Source: Paratinospora sagittata (taxonomy: Eukaryota > Streptophyta > Magnoliopsida > Ranunculales > Menispermaceae). Taken from it: a stretch of DNA of 64,000 nucleotides. Every line of letters begins with the position of its first letter. The first letter of the stretch is position 1. The notes beneath the pieces were generated by a model. It was not told where the DNA came from and made no database searches. It was given only the letters and a program-made list of their open reading frames with translations. Location of the stretch: assembly GCA_035771175.1 (NCBI GenBank), contig CM069598.1, forward strand, positions 17,501 to 81,500, in the 5' to 3' direction. This document shows, in pieces, positions 24,901-39,100 of this stretch. Made by a program: the position numbers and the translations under genes.

Positions 24901-27047
24901 AAATGTTGCGAATGGTTCTCATTAGAAATATCTGGATAGGTGCAATTGTGCAAATTAATCATCTAAGACGGTGAATGAATGGTGATAGAGAGTGAGAACA
25001 GGAGTGAGCAGGCAATATGCCAAATAACAATCAAACGGTGATCTTTGCGAGGGAATCTGGTGAGTTCAATCCTTCCAAACTGCCTTTAAAGTGGTTTGTG
25101 GTTAGACTAAGTAGTGATGGTGTGGAGGTGGTGGTTGAGGAGGCTACATGACTGAAGGTCTTCTTTGTCAACTTGGATTTGAGCTATGCTTCATGGTTAC
25201 ACAGAACTGTAAAGAGTGCTTTGCCTGCAATGAGTAAGAACTATGTAGTGTTGATGGAAACATATACGAATCATAAAGGAGAAGCTTCATCTAGTTATCA
25301 AAAGTCGAAAATGGTTGGTAGAGGGTGGTGTTTGTCTTGGAAAAAGAGAAAAACAGAGGATGATGAAGCCTTAAAGTTTGTTCGCAACAATTTTGGACAG
25401 AGGACAACGACCAAACAAAGAGGCTAGCAGGACCAAAGCGTTCTTCTTAGCCAAGGAAGGAGTCAACGTGGAAGTGGCGGAGATGTTTGGCAATGTGCTT
25501 TCAAACAAAGTAGAAATGAAGAGATAAGATCTTCAGCAAGATCAGGCAATTGTTTGGAGGCGTCCTTGAAATTGATGCAAACAACAACTAGTTTGTTTTA
25601 TGAGATGGGGAAACTAATTCACAGCAAACATAATTTTCACATTCTCAACAATTTAATTGGATCAATTAAAACTATTAAATTTAGAATATAATTTTTTTTC
25701 ACAATGTATATATAATTCCACTGTTATTAGTGATCAATAATAGAACAAGTTCTTCATATTCATAGAGATAGTGGACATAATTCATATGGATATAGTAAAT
25801 CTTGCTTAGGTTGCTTTAATAGTAGTTTTTGCATTTTTCCTTTCACTTGTAGTATGGGGAAGAAGTGGACGTTAAAGAAAATTTTAGGGATTTTAAACAC
25901 CTCTTTGTTTCCAAGTTTTTATAACTTGTCCTCTTACCATAATGGGCTAGTTGTTTCTTTCTTGGATCCTCTAGGGTGAGTGTAGGGGGAGGGCTTAATT
26001 GGAACCTTCATTTTTCTGGGAATCTTATTGGAGGGAGGTGAGCAACTTGGACTTATTGTTGGCTTGTTTTTGAGAGTTTCTCATTGTCAAAAGGGGAGGA
26101 CAAAGAAGTGGGGATCATCGATCCTAGCCAAACCTTCACCACAAAGTCCTTTTTCAACCCCTCATCAATCATCTTGATAGATATCTCTTCGAGTCTTCCA
26201 AATGATGCTTAGGACTCTATTTTTCAATTTAAAATTTTCAAGTCAATTTTTTTTTTAATGTAAATTTATTTTCCAAAATAAATTTATGATTATGTTTTGT
26301 GGATTATTATGACATATTAAGAACTAACTTTATTTCATTTGAGATAAATCGAAGCCTTTTTCTCTTAAAGGGGCCAATCTGGTCTTCGGAAAGGCCCCCT
26401 ACTTAGGGGTGGCAATTTGGCCCAAGGCCCATGGGCCTCACCCGACCCGCTATAAATGGCCCGATCTAAACCAGGGCCTGACTATTATATGGGCAGGCCC
26501 GGCCCGCTAACCCAGTCCAAAGGCCTAGCTTGAAGGCCTGATCTTAGGCCCGATTACGCATACACATATATATATATTTTATATTTATTATAAAATAAAT
26601 ACATGTGTACGTGTAATATACTCTTAATTACAAATGTACACATACACATTGACATATATATATATTATTGTTATTATTATTATTATTATATATGTGTGTG
26701 TGTGTATGTGTAATTTAGAGTATATAAAATGAAAAAAACAAAACGTAATTAAGATTGTGTTATATAATTAAAGCATGTATAGTATATATAATACATCCTA
26801 CATACATTGTGTCAAAAAAAGTACTACACACACACACACACATAAAAGAGTTCACAAAATGATAAAAAACATAATCAAGTGTGTTATTAGTTATTACAAT
26901 TAAGAGTATATAAAGTGTGTGTAATATATATTTAATTAAGTCAAGAGTGTTATATAATTAAGGGTATATATTTGTATTATATATACATTATTAAGAGTAT
27001 GTTCAATTAAGTATATAATACGAAAAAAGAGTACATATAATTAACTA

Positions 27048-27106
<59 letters not shown>

Positions 27107-30100
27107 TTATATTATATTGTATCATTTTTATTTTGCTGCATTTCAACTTTATTAAGTATACTCTCTAAAAAAAAGAAAACTTTACCAAGTATGCTTTCTT
27201 AAGTATACTCTCTAAAAGTATGTAGGGCTAGATATAAATATATAATGAATTTAACTAAATTATAATAACATGAGTTGGGCTATAATTATGAAAGAAAGAC
27301 ATTATCCAACTACATATATGTATATATTTAATTAAGTCAAGAGTGTTATATAATTAAGGGTATATATTTGTATTATATATACATTATTAAGAGTATGTTC
27401 AATTAAGTATATAATACGAAAAAAAAGTACATATAATCAACTAAGATATTATATATATACAGTTTATATTATATTATATCCTTTTGCGGCATTTCAACTT
27501 TATTGAGTGTACTCTAAAAAAAAAAAAAAAAACTTTAACAAGTATGCTTTATTAAGTATACTTTCTAAAAGTATGTAGAGCTAGATATAAATATATAATG
27601 AATTTAACTAAATTATAATAACATGGGTTGGACTACAATTATGAAAGAAAGACATTATCCAACTATATATATAAACTCACTCATTTTAATGATTAGAATG
27701 AATCAACATATATTTAAGATAAATTAAATAAAACAAATAATCCACATACATAGTCTATTTCTTAATTAGAGTATATATAGTATATAATTAGAGTATATGA
27801 TGACAAAAATAAAACATAATTAAGATTCAAGAGAATATATAATTAGAGAATATATTATACATACACACACACACAAATATATAATTATATATATTATAAT
27901 TAAGAGTTTACAAAATGAAAGAAAAAAACATAATCAAGAGTGTTAGTACAATTAAGAGTATATAAAGTGTGTAATAAGGAAAACACAATAGTCAAGAGTG
28001 TTATATACTTATATAATTAAGGGTATATATTTGTATTGTATATACATAATTAAAAGTATGTTCAATTAAGTATATAATACGAAAAAAAGTACATATAATA
28101 TATGTATACAGTTTATATTATATTATATTATATTGTATTCTTTTTATTCTGCAGCATTTCAACTTTATTAAGTATACTCTCTAAGATTTTGTAGGGTTAG
28201 ATTTAAATATATAATGAATTTAACTAAATTATAATAACATGGGTGGAGCTAAAATTATGAAAGAAAGACATTATCCAACTACATATATAAACTCACTCAT
28301 TTTAATGATTAGAATGAATCAACACATATTTTAGATAAATTAAATAAATGTGATATATACATAGGAAAATTATTTGCCATCAAATAATCATTTGTATGTT
28401 TTATTTAATTATTGAACTAAAATTTTATATTATATTGTAATTAATCTAACATTAAAATATGTATTTGGCATTGGTGGTCCAAAGGCCTGATTTTAAGGCC
28501 CGGTCCATATATTTTTTGGGTTTGGCTTAGGCCAAGGTTTTTTAATGTCAACCTGGCCCGACTCGATTATTCCTAGGCTCGGCAGACCGAGCCGAATGGC
28601 CCGAATTGCCACCCCTACCCCTACTAGCAATACTTTTTTTAATTTACTAAAAAATGTATAACTTACCCATCAATTTAAATACTTTTGACAAATTATTCTA
28701 AGTCATCTTGTATGAACTAAAAAAAGGTAAGAAGTGACAAAGGCCTAACAATTTTATGTTGTATTCGCTAATTTTCTGTTGTTGAGCAAATGGTCTAAAA
28801 CTTGATGTTTGGAAAGCTTAACATATGATCTGATCAATTAGTTCTTCATGATGTTAATGGCCTCTAAGATAAATAATATATTATAAGAGGAATCATTTGA
28901 GTTCTGCATGCATATACAATACCAGTTCAAATTTCAACTTAATTTAGATGTTTCTTGATTTATCAGTGACACTAGTAAATTTTTTTAGATTTTTCATATT
29001 TTTACTTCATTTTTTATTTACTTTTTAAAAGAAATGTGAGGCTTACACCTCATATCACCTCGAGGCAAACACCTTGCCTCACAATGGCAAACCACCTTGA
29101 TTACGCCTCACAGTTTTTTTAACGTTGGAAGATATCAAAGGTTAGTGGGAAAATTAATTTCTCTGTTTGTAGCTAGATCAAATACGTTTTGTATTGTTAG
29201 AGTTGATGGCCATTTCATGCATGCACCAATAACATCCGATCAAGCAAGCAGGAGAACGTTATCCTCTCATCGTCCTGCCTGCTCCATGCTCTATGGCTTG
29301 ATAATGAGTTGGTTGAATGCTAGAGTTTGAAAGTTGAAAGCCTCTATAGATGTAGGGCAATAAGATCAATTTGAGAAAAATCTCTTGAGGATATTCATCG
29401 TAGCTTTATTGGTGGAAATATAACTACATGGAGAACTGATGAAAGAATCTGTAGCAGTTAGATTTTAGTGGTAAAGTGGAATTTAGAGAAATGGCTCTAA
29501 AATAAAGCGACCTCAAGTTTTGTTTATAATCTAGTTCAACACGGCCAGACTACATATATTGAAGTGGATTGGCATTTTATAAGAGAGAAACTACAGTTTA
29601 GGATGATTGGTTTGCATATGTGAGGGCCAAAGATCAAGCAGCAAATATTCTTACCAAAGATTTAAACAAGTCACAATTTTCTGTAACTGTCCATTTTTTT
29701 ATGATTGTATTCATTGAGGATAAGAGTTTGGATTCCTCGTGCAACATTCTTGAAGGGTATCCATTTGCTTAATCTTATAAAGGTGTATATTTCTAATTCC
29801 CACCAGCCACATATATAATTAAGGAGGCGATAATCAGATGGTCCAAAAGAGCTTTTTAATCCATTTTAGTCTTTTCTCTCTTTCAGTTCTTCCTATATGC
29901 CTTACAAGGCCAATAGCAGGCACAAAAAACAGAGAACATATACAATTTCTTAATCTAATGACATGCTATGAAATCCATGTTAGCTTTTTTATATTTTTTT
30001 CCCCTTTATTTGATTTTAAATTCCGATTTTATAAAGCTTTAAATCTTCATGATGAAGTGTGTATTGCTCAGAAATACAGGTCCAGAGGGGTGGCGATTGA

Positions 30101-33100
30101 GACAACGGCATTTCGAGACTTTAACTTCCCTTATTCGATCTTGCAGAAAGTTCTTCCCATCAGGGTCTGCATCTGAAATATGGTCAGAGTTCAGGTACTC
30201 ATATAAACTCTGTCTAATAAAAGTTTTCCTTGTAGGCATGAATGTGACAATTCAAGCATGGTATTGGGGTGGGGTTTTCTGATTCCCACTCTTTTATTCT
30301 TGATCCTACGAGCTCCAACACCTCTCCCTTAGTGGTTGGGGATTAGCAGATTTGATAGAATTCAAACTATATGGTACACATATTTCATGGCCAAATTATT
30401 TATTTCACAAATAGAAGGTTTAAGCCAACAAACTCGCATGACTATAGTGTATAAGGTACATTTGCAGCTAGCATTGAAATGCCATGTGATTTCATGGTCA
30501 ATGTATCCGTGTAATGAATAGAAAGTTTAAGATTTAAGCCCTTTTTTTTGGGATGTATACTCACATACACAGTTCTATTTGCTCTTAGTACTCAAAGCAT
30601 TTAGGGTCCGTATGGTATCCATTTTTAAAATGATTTAAAAAAAAAGTTTTTAAAAAGTTGTTTTTAGAGTTTATTTTTGGAAAACAAGGAAAATAACTTT
30701 TTATTGTATTCTTGTTTTCTTCACAAATTTTAAAGTCAAATTTAAAAATGGTTTTTAAATCCTATGCCAAACAGGGCGTTAATTTTCAGCTTGGATTAGA
30801 GAGGTAATTTAAATGTCGACTTAGCCTTAGATAGCTGAGTGGAGGAAACAAATTCATGCAACAGACCTCATGTAGTTGGGAAGAGGCTTAGTTGAGTGAG
30901 TTGAGTTGTATTAGAGATGATTATACATATTTCCGTTAAGGAGTTGTCAAAATTACTCTCATCCGGAAGAAAGGGTCTTCTAGTGGTAGGTCAAACTGCT
31001 CTCTTAGATTCCTATTGTGAAGAATATCAACATGGTGGTAGGACGAATTCAAACCACTTTGGTTATTGGATGCAGTCTGAGATTTGATCTTCCCCTACTC
31101 TATATCATTAATTTATTATTAGCCCGTTGTTTCAGACAAGGGGCCCTGGTTGGGTTATTATCTTGGAACCTAAATTCAGTCCGACCTCTGTGTATAAATG
31201 TAAAAGCCATTCTTTTGCAATCTGAGATTTGATCTTCTCCCCTATCATTAATTTATTATTGACTGGTAATTTTACATAGGGAACCTCGATCCAATCCAGT
31301 ATCTATGTATAAATTTAGGAGCCATTCTTTTGGCATTAGCAAGAGTTGACTGAATCCTATTAACCTTCTAACTTAATGCGGCTTTAATCCATCCTTGTTT
31401 AATAGTACAACTTAGAGAAAATTAATGATAAGAAAGATGCATATACACACACACAAGAAAAAAGAATGAGAAAAGAAAAAGAACATTTTGCTTTTGTGGT
31501 GTGTGTACCAATGTACCTTTAAACATTGCTGATCATCCTTATTTCTTGATGATGTTTTGTTGATGTCATCTCTTGGAATTTCAATTTCTCTTTTTTGTTT
31601 CCTTTTTTTTTTCTTATGTTCTTTTTCTTTCTTCAATTCATTCTCCAAGTTTGATGTTGTGATACATGCATGGGAGTTCCAATCTTAAAATTAATCTTTG
31701 TTTTTTTAGATAATATGCCCCACACCATTCATTACTTCCTTGGTTTGCATCATTTTGATTGAACATAAATTCACAGACCCTTGTTGGAAAATCCATGGCA
31801 CAACTCATCCTTCGAAGGTTCTGGATTTTTGCGGTTGTTTCTTCCCACCAACTTTGACAACAGGGACTTCTTTTCTGAGTAAGGATATCATACTTACCCT
31901 TGCATTTAATTGTTTCTCTATGGCGTTTGATATGAATTAATTTGGTTTGACTGACATTCTTATTCTTCCATTGGCAGTAACTGGATTAAACAATGCATAG
32001 ATAAATGGAATTCAATTCCTAATTGCCAGTTTTGGGATAGCCAGTGGGCTGCTGTTATTGCTCGTTGTGTAAAGAACTACAATTTTATTGACTGGGACTA
32101 TTTTCTACCATTGCTTTTTACTCGATTCCTAAATATGTTTGAAGTGAGTGCAAAAATTTATAGGAACTTAATAGTTTTTGCCATTCTTAGATGTAGTAAT
32201 AACAATGTCTAGAATACTGTTGGATCTACAGTCCGACAGTGTCTTTGAGACAACTGTCCTTCAAATTTCCATCAAACATTTTTTCTTAAATCATAATGGG
32301 ATACAATGTTATCCCATGTTTTTATTCATTAATGCAGGTACCTATAGCAAATGGCAATGGTTCTTACCCATTCTCTGTGGATGTTCCACGAAATATTAGG
32401 TTCTTATTTTCCAACAAAGTTGTTGTACCATCAAAGGCCATTGCCAAATCAGTTGTAAGCAAATGCATGTTTTGTCTCTTTAATTGTTTTTTTATCTTCT
32501 TTTTTCTTTTTTTTAGTTTTTTTTTGAAGATTGGAGAAGCTTTGATTTCTGTTTTTGTTTTATCGATTAACAGGTGTATTTGCTAAAGCCTGGAAGTTCA
32601 ACACAAGAATACTTTGAGAAATTGGTCAACCTTTTAGAACAGTTTGTTTTCAGACATTTCAATGCCCATTTTCTTGTTTCTTAATGCATTTGATTGTTAG
32701 ACAATTCCATTTTCCTTTATCAATTGTTGCCTTGATTCTTGTAGATACTATCATCCTTCTAATGGGGGTCGATGGACTTACTCATTAGAACGTTTCTTGC
32801 GATACTTAGTAATTACCTTCCAAAAACGCCTTCAACATGAGCAACAGTAAGAATCTTATTATTATAATCTTTGATTATAAAAGGGCAGCCTGGTGCATGA
32901 AGCTCCTGCCTTTGCAGGATCCCAGGGAAGGGTCAGACCACTTTTGGGTCTATTGTACGCATCCTTACCCTGCATTGCTGGAGGGTGTTTCCACGACTCA
33001 AACTCGTGACCACCTGGTCACGCAGCAACAACTTTTGCTGTTGCACCAAGGCTCCCCTTCTCATCTTTGACTATCCTAAATTTATATTTGTATGTGTGCA

Positions 33101-36100
33101 TTTCCTAACTTAAGCTATTTGGTACAGAAGCACAAATGATAATGGATTGGCTTTGACCTTTCTAGGAAGATCAGAAAGAGCTTCTTTTGTCAAAGTTGTA
33201 TTGAAGTTGATTGATCGTGGTCAATATAGCAAAAATGAATCTCTTGCTGAGACTGTTGCGGCTGCAACTTCCATTTTGTCATATGTTGAGCCTTCGATAG
33301 TGCTCCCGTTTATAGCTTCTCGTTTCCATATGGCCTTGGAGACGGTAATACCATCTTCAATATTTATTTATTTTTTGTGCCAAGTCATTGTTAATTTCTA
33401 TTGTGTGCTACCTTGGGTAAAATTTATGATCGTCATCACTCATTGGACACGTACATTGTGATTTTGCTAGCTTTTCTTAAAAGGAACCAATAATTGGCAG
33501 TCATAGAACAATAATGGGTTTAATTTTTTTTTTCTTCTAAATGTAGTCAATATTCTTTGACCAGTTCTTCTTCACCTGTTTTTGTGTCTACTCAGATGAC
33601 GGCTACTCACCAATTGACGACAGCTGTCACATCAGTAGCATTTGCTGGCCGGGCACTCTTTCTTGCATCATTTTTGTCTTCATTTAAAACGGATGCTGTT
33701 GGAAGTACTGATGAATTTATTGATCTTCTGATGATTTCATTGTCCAATGCATTACTTGGAATGGATGCCAATGATCCTCCCAAGACCTTGGCAACCATGC
33801 AGTTTATTGGTTCCGTATTCTCCAACGTAAACACTGAATTGATCTAGCATCTTGGCATGTATGATTGTATATGCTAATCCAATGTAGAAAATGGTTCTTT
33901 TTCATATTATTATTGTTCTTAATATTGCAGATCGCTTCACTAGAGGACGACAAAGGTGGATCCTCTTTAATGCCATCCATCAGCTTTTCTGAATGGCTTG
34001 ATGAGTTCTTATGTCGCCTATTTACTTTACTTCAGCATTTGGAACCTAGCAATATTCTGTAAGTTATGAGTGCAATCATTCTTTTCTTTCATCCACTTGC
34101 ATCTCCGTAGTTCTCTTATAACAGTTTTGCCCTGTGTCCACATGTGAGTTACTAATGGCATTTATATTGCACTCCAGAAATGAAGGGCTCCATACATCAG
34201 CAACAGCAGGAACTTTCCTCGTTGAAGATGGTCCTTATTTTTTCTGCATGCTGGAAATCTTACTAGGAAAACTGTCCAAAGCTTTGTTTAGTCAGGTATT
34301 TTAAGTTTTAATACTTGCATTATGGTTTTTAGTGATATTTATAGTTTTCAAGCTTGATTTTGCGAAAGCTTATGGGCTACAGGGAAGAAAGGGGCTGTTT
34401 CAAACTTTATTTTGTAAAAAAGCTTATGATATGGTTGACCGGGGTTTCCTTGACTATGTTCAAAAGGAAAAGGGGTTTGGTGAAAGATGGTGAAAGTGGA
34501 TTAAAGGCTATTTGAGGTCAGTGTCATACTCAATATTCATTATGGTAGACCAAGGGGTAAAATTAAAGGGGAAAGGGGATTGAGACAAGGTGATCAACTT
34601 TCTCCCTTTCTGTTTACTTTAGTGGTGGATGTTTTTGGAAGGATGCTAAACAGGGCAAAGGAAGAGAATATGATCAAAGGCTTTGTTGTGGGAGGGGAGA
34701 ATATTGAAATATCTCATCTTCAATTTGTTGATGACACCATGATTTTTGTGGAGGGGAATAGGGAGTGTATTTATAACATCTCAATGCTTATTAAATGCTA
34801 TTGCTGGATGTTTGGGATGGTGATCAGTACGACCAAGAGTCAATGTTGGACAGGAATGGGTGAGTGAGACGGCTTGCCAAGTTGGGGGATAACCCATCTA
34901 ACGAGTGTTTTGGGAACGAGTGGTCTCTAAGGTGTCAAGGAAGCTTAATGGATGGAAAAGAAGTTTCCTATCTAAAGGGGATAGACTTACATTAATCAGA
35001 TTAGTCTTGGAGGGATTGCCTACTTATTTTCTCTTTGTATTCCGTGTACCAAGGTCGATAGCGGCAGTATTGGAAAAGATGATTTGGGACTTTTTGTGGA
35101 GGGTGAGGAGAAGGAGAAGGGCTCCCATCTAGTGTCCTGGAATGTTGTGCAACGGAAAGTCTAGCAAGGTGGGTTGGCTATTGGGAACATTTCTGCAAGG
35201 AATAAAGCCTTGGTTGGTAAGTGATTGTGGAGATTTCCTATATAGCAAGGCCAACTGTGGGGTAGGGTGATCTGAAGCAAACATGGATTACAGTCTTGCC
35301 AATAGATCAATTGGTAGGAGTCCCCGGAAATTCATTGTTTCTATCCAATCTATCTTTCTCCCTTTGATTAGGTTCAAACTTGGGAAAGGGGATATGATTC
35401 GTTTCTGGGAGGATGTGTGGTGCGGTACCTCAACCTTTCATTAGCTCTACCCAAACCTCTATTGATTATCATCTCTTCACAACAAACCTGTTCTTGAGTT
35501 TGCTAGAACGTGAGTGATGGGGAGAGGGTTTTAACATTATGGGATTTACACTTAGGAAGGAATGTCACAGTGAGGGAAGAAAGGGCAGCGGTCTCTCTTG
35601 TTAGTATGTTGGAGTGTTGTCAATTATCGGAGGTTCTTGGGACTCATCCGGGATGTTTACCGTCAAATCTTTTTATGGTATAATCCTCAATGATCCTTAT
35701 GCGCCCCCATTTTTCCACTGTCATTCCATATGGAAAGCACAGGTGCGTTCAAAAGTCAAATTCTTGGATTGGGTAGTTGCATATGGTAAATTAAATACTA
35801 GTGATGTATAGCAACGAAGGTTTCCATGCATGTATCTCTCCCCACAATGGCGCTATCTATGTAGACAACATTTGGAATCAACCACTCATATTAGTTGGCA
35901 GTATCCATTTGCTCAGGAGTTAAGGAGAAGATGGTGTATTCATTTCCCAGTTATGGATGGTGAGGAAGCTAGTGGAACAAACTCCATTAATATCTTTCCT
36001 TTCCTAGATAGTGTCCAACCAACATGAAAAGGTCACTGGCAGGTGGTTTGTTTGGTGGTATTATGGTCCATTTGGAAGGAGCGGAACAAGAGGGTGTTTG

Positions 36101-39100
36101 ATGGGATAGAGAATTCAACGGCTGGTGTTTGGGAGAATTTTCATTTGGTGGCCTCCTTTTGGGTAGCACAAAGCAAGTTGGCTAAGGGTTATAACCTTAA
36201 TGAATGGATTAGGGGCTGGGAAAATTTTGTTGGGCCCTTGGGAAGGGGATTTGCCCACCGGGGCAATGGATTTTGTACAAATTATTTTTTCTCACATATT
36301 TACATATATACATAATATTTAGTTTCTTTTCAAAAAAAAAGAAGAAGTGATATTTATAGTTTTGGTATGTGGACAACCCATGAAGTTGATTTCTACCATG
36401 TTATTTTCAGGCTTTGAAAAAAATATCCAAGTTTGTCAGGACAAATATACTTCCCGGAGCTATTGCAGAGGTTGGACTTCTTTGTTGTGCATGCGTTCAT
36501 TCTAATCCTGAAGAGGCAGCTGTTCACCTGATTGAACCAATCTTGCTGTCTGTTATATCCTCGTTGAGAGGATCACCAGTTACTGGTTTTGGGGGAAGTA
36601 GAAATTATGATGATTCACTTCTTAACAAGGTTTGTTTTTATACAATGGTTGCTCCCCTGCTCTAAATTTTGCATGGAAGTCCTTGATTTTCAGATTTTAT
36701 TGCAGGCAAAACCAACACTTCCTCCTGCTCTGGAAACAGCAGTTGAGTATCAGTTGAAAATATTATCACTTGCGATCAGTTATACTGGTCCTGTGCTGCT
36801 TCATTATAGGGATCAACTGAAAGAAGCAATCACATCTGCCTTCGATGCTCCATCTTGGAAGGTTCTATATCTGCCTCTGGATGCTGTTCTTTTCATTGTG
36901 TTCTATGCTATTAAAAAATTCATAATGACATTGCTGCTGAAGGCCGTTTAATATATTTTGGTTTTTTATGGGTTTCATTACTTTCATATTTTGATGGTGT
37001 TCTTACTACATTGTAGGTTAGTGGAGCTGGTGATCATGTTCTTCGGTCCCTCTTTGGAAGCCTTGTCTTGTATTACCCAATTGATCAATACAAGTATGAG
37101 AAATCTCATATTTACAGTCTTCTTTAGCTTTGCAACTACCATTTTGAAAATATTTCTTGGCTGTACAGGTCCATTTATTGTCACCAGGATGATTCTCCAT
37201 TAGAGGAATGGATCAGCACAAAGTCTTATCTTAACAATGAATCATTGGCATGCCCCAAGTGGCACATCCCCAGTGCTGATGAAATGTCTTTTGCAAATGA
37301 GCTTTTAAACCTGCATTTTTGTTCAGCTTTAGATGATCTTCTCAAAATATGTCAAATGAAACTTCATTCCGACCCAGGTGAGCTGTGATATTCTTCCTGT
37401 ACTTTTATCACAGAAGGATGCTACAATATTCTGAGGATTCTTTATTAGAGAAAATTATATGTTTATTTCTTTTTTCCTTTATTTTTTAATGAAAAGGTTT
37501 CTATCAGTTGTGAATTATTTCAAAATTAGTTTCCAAAATCATAGGATTGTATATTCTTTAAGTATTTGGATGTTGTTACTCTAAATGCTCTAGGTGTGTA
37601 TTCTTACACAGTACTGCATTTTAAATCTGATTGTTGAATGAAATCTTTTGCCAGGTAATGAGAAAGAGCACCTGAAAGTGACTCTACTCCGCATTGACTC
37701 TTCACTGCAGGGTGTTCTGTCATGTTTGCCTGATTTCCATCCTTCCTTCGTGAATGGGAGGATTCAAGATCTAGGCCATTGTACTTTCTTGATTGCTGGG
37801 TCAATTGGTTCAACAATCGGTAGTACTGAACTGAGGGAAAAAGCTGCCGAGATACTACATGCGGCTTGCAAGTAATGTTTATAGTTTCATTTTCCATTTT
37901 AAACAACCGTCAGCCTTCTTTTTACTGAATCTCATTTGCTGGACGTCAAATTATGGAAAATTGGGCAGATACATCCTGGAGCAAAGATCAGATGATAGCA
38001 TCCTTTTGGTACTCATTATTCGTATAATGGATGCATTAGGAAACTATGGTATGAATAAGATCCATGAATGAAGTGTGTGGCACTATGCATGATATTCACC
38101 TAGGTCTAGATATTGGGACCTTTTGTATCTCTCTTTTCTCAAATGATTCCTTCTTTAACCTGTTTTTCAGGTTGTTTGGAATATGATGAATGGTCAAGTC
38201 ACAGACAAGCTTGGAAATTGGAATCTGCTGCTATAATAGAGCCTCCTGTAAATTTCATTGCATCATCTCATTCTCAAGGAAAGAAAAGGTGCTCCTGTTC
38301 CTTGTTGCTCAATTGAAGCACTTCTCACCTTCTTGGTATTTAACTCTTGAGCTCATACTATTTTTCCAGGCCTAGGTGGGCACTAATTGACAAGGTGTAC
38401 ATGCATAATATATGGAGATCATCACAATCTTCATATCATCTTTTCCGTACAAGTGGGATGATCTCTCCATCAGATCATGTCTTTCTTCTAATGGATGATC
38501 TTCTGCAGCTCTCTTTGTATAGCTATGAAACTGTTCGCACGTGAGTCATCTACTCTTCTACAAATCTTGAATGATAAACAATACATGCTATGGTGACTCT
38601 TTAACTAGGAAGTTTTGACTCCAAAATACTTAAGCACACTACTTACATGGTATTTTGGTTTTTGTTCATCTTATTAGTTGATTATTTTTAGAGAAGGGTG
38701 GGCCTTTGCACAATAGTACAGGTTGTTCTTTTATGAATTGGAGGTCACAAGTTCAAATCACAAAAATTAGCCTCTATGCAATATGGGGATGAGGCTGCAT
38801 ACATCGTTCCTTCCTTAGATCTCACAATGGCGGGAGCCTTGTGCACTAGGCACACCTTTAAGTTGATGTTTTCAAAGTTTTCACCTTTGACTTGAAATTT
38901 AATGGGATAGTAATAGTGTAATATATCCATCAAAAGACATGTGGCTTGATTGAAATCAAGGAACTTCTATCATTGTTGGTTGAATCATTGTGTTTTCAAT
39001 GAAAAGCATGACGAGCCCTCTTGTCATTACCCCATGACTGTTATCTCCTTGGTCTTCTTTTCTGCGGTGTTGAGTACCATTGAACTTGTTTATATCATCT

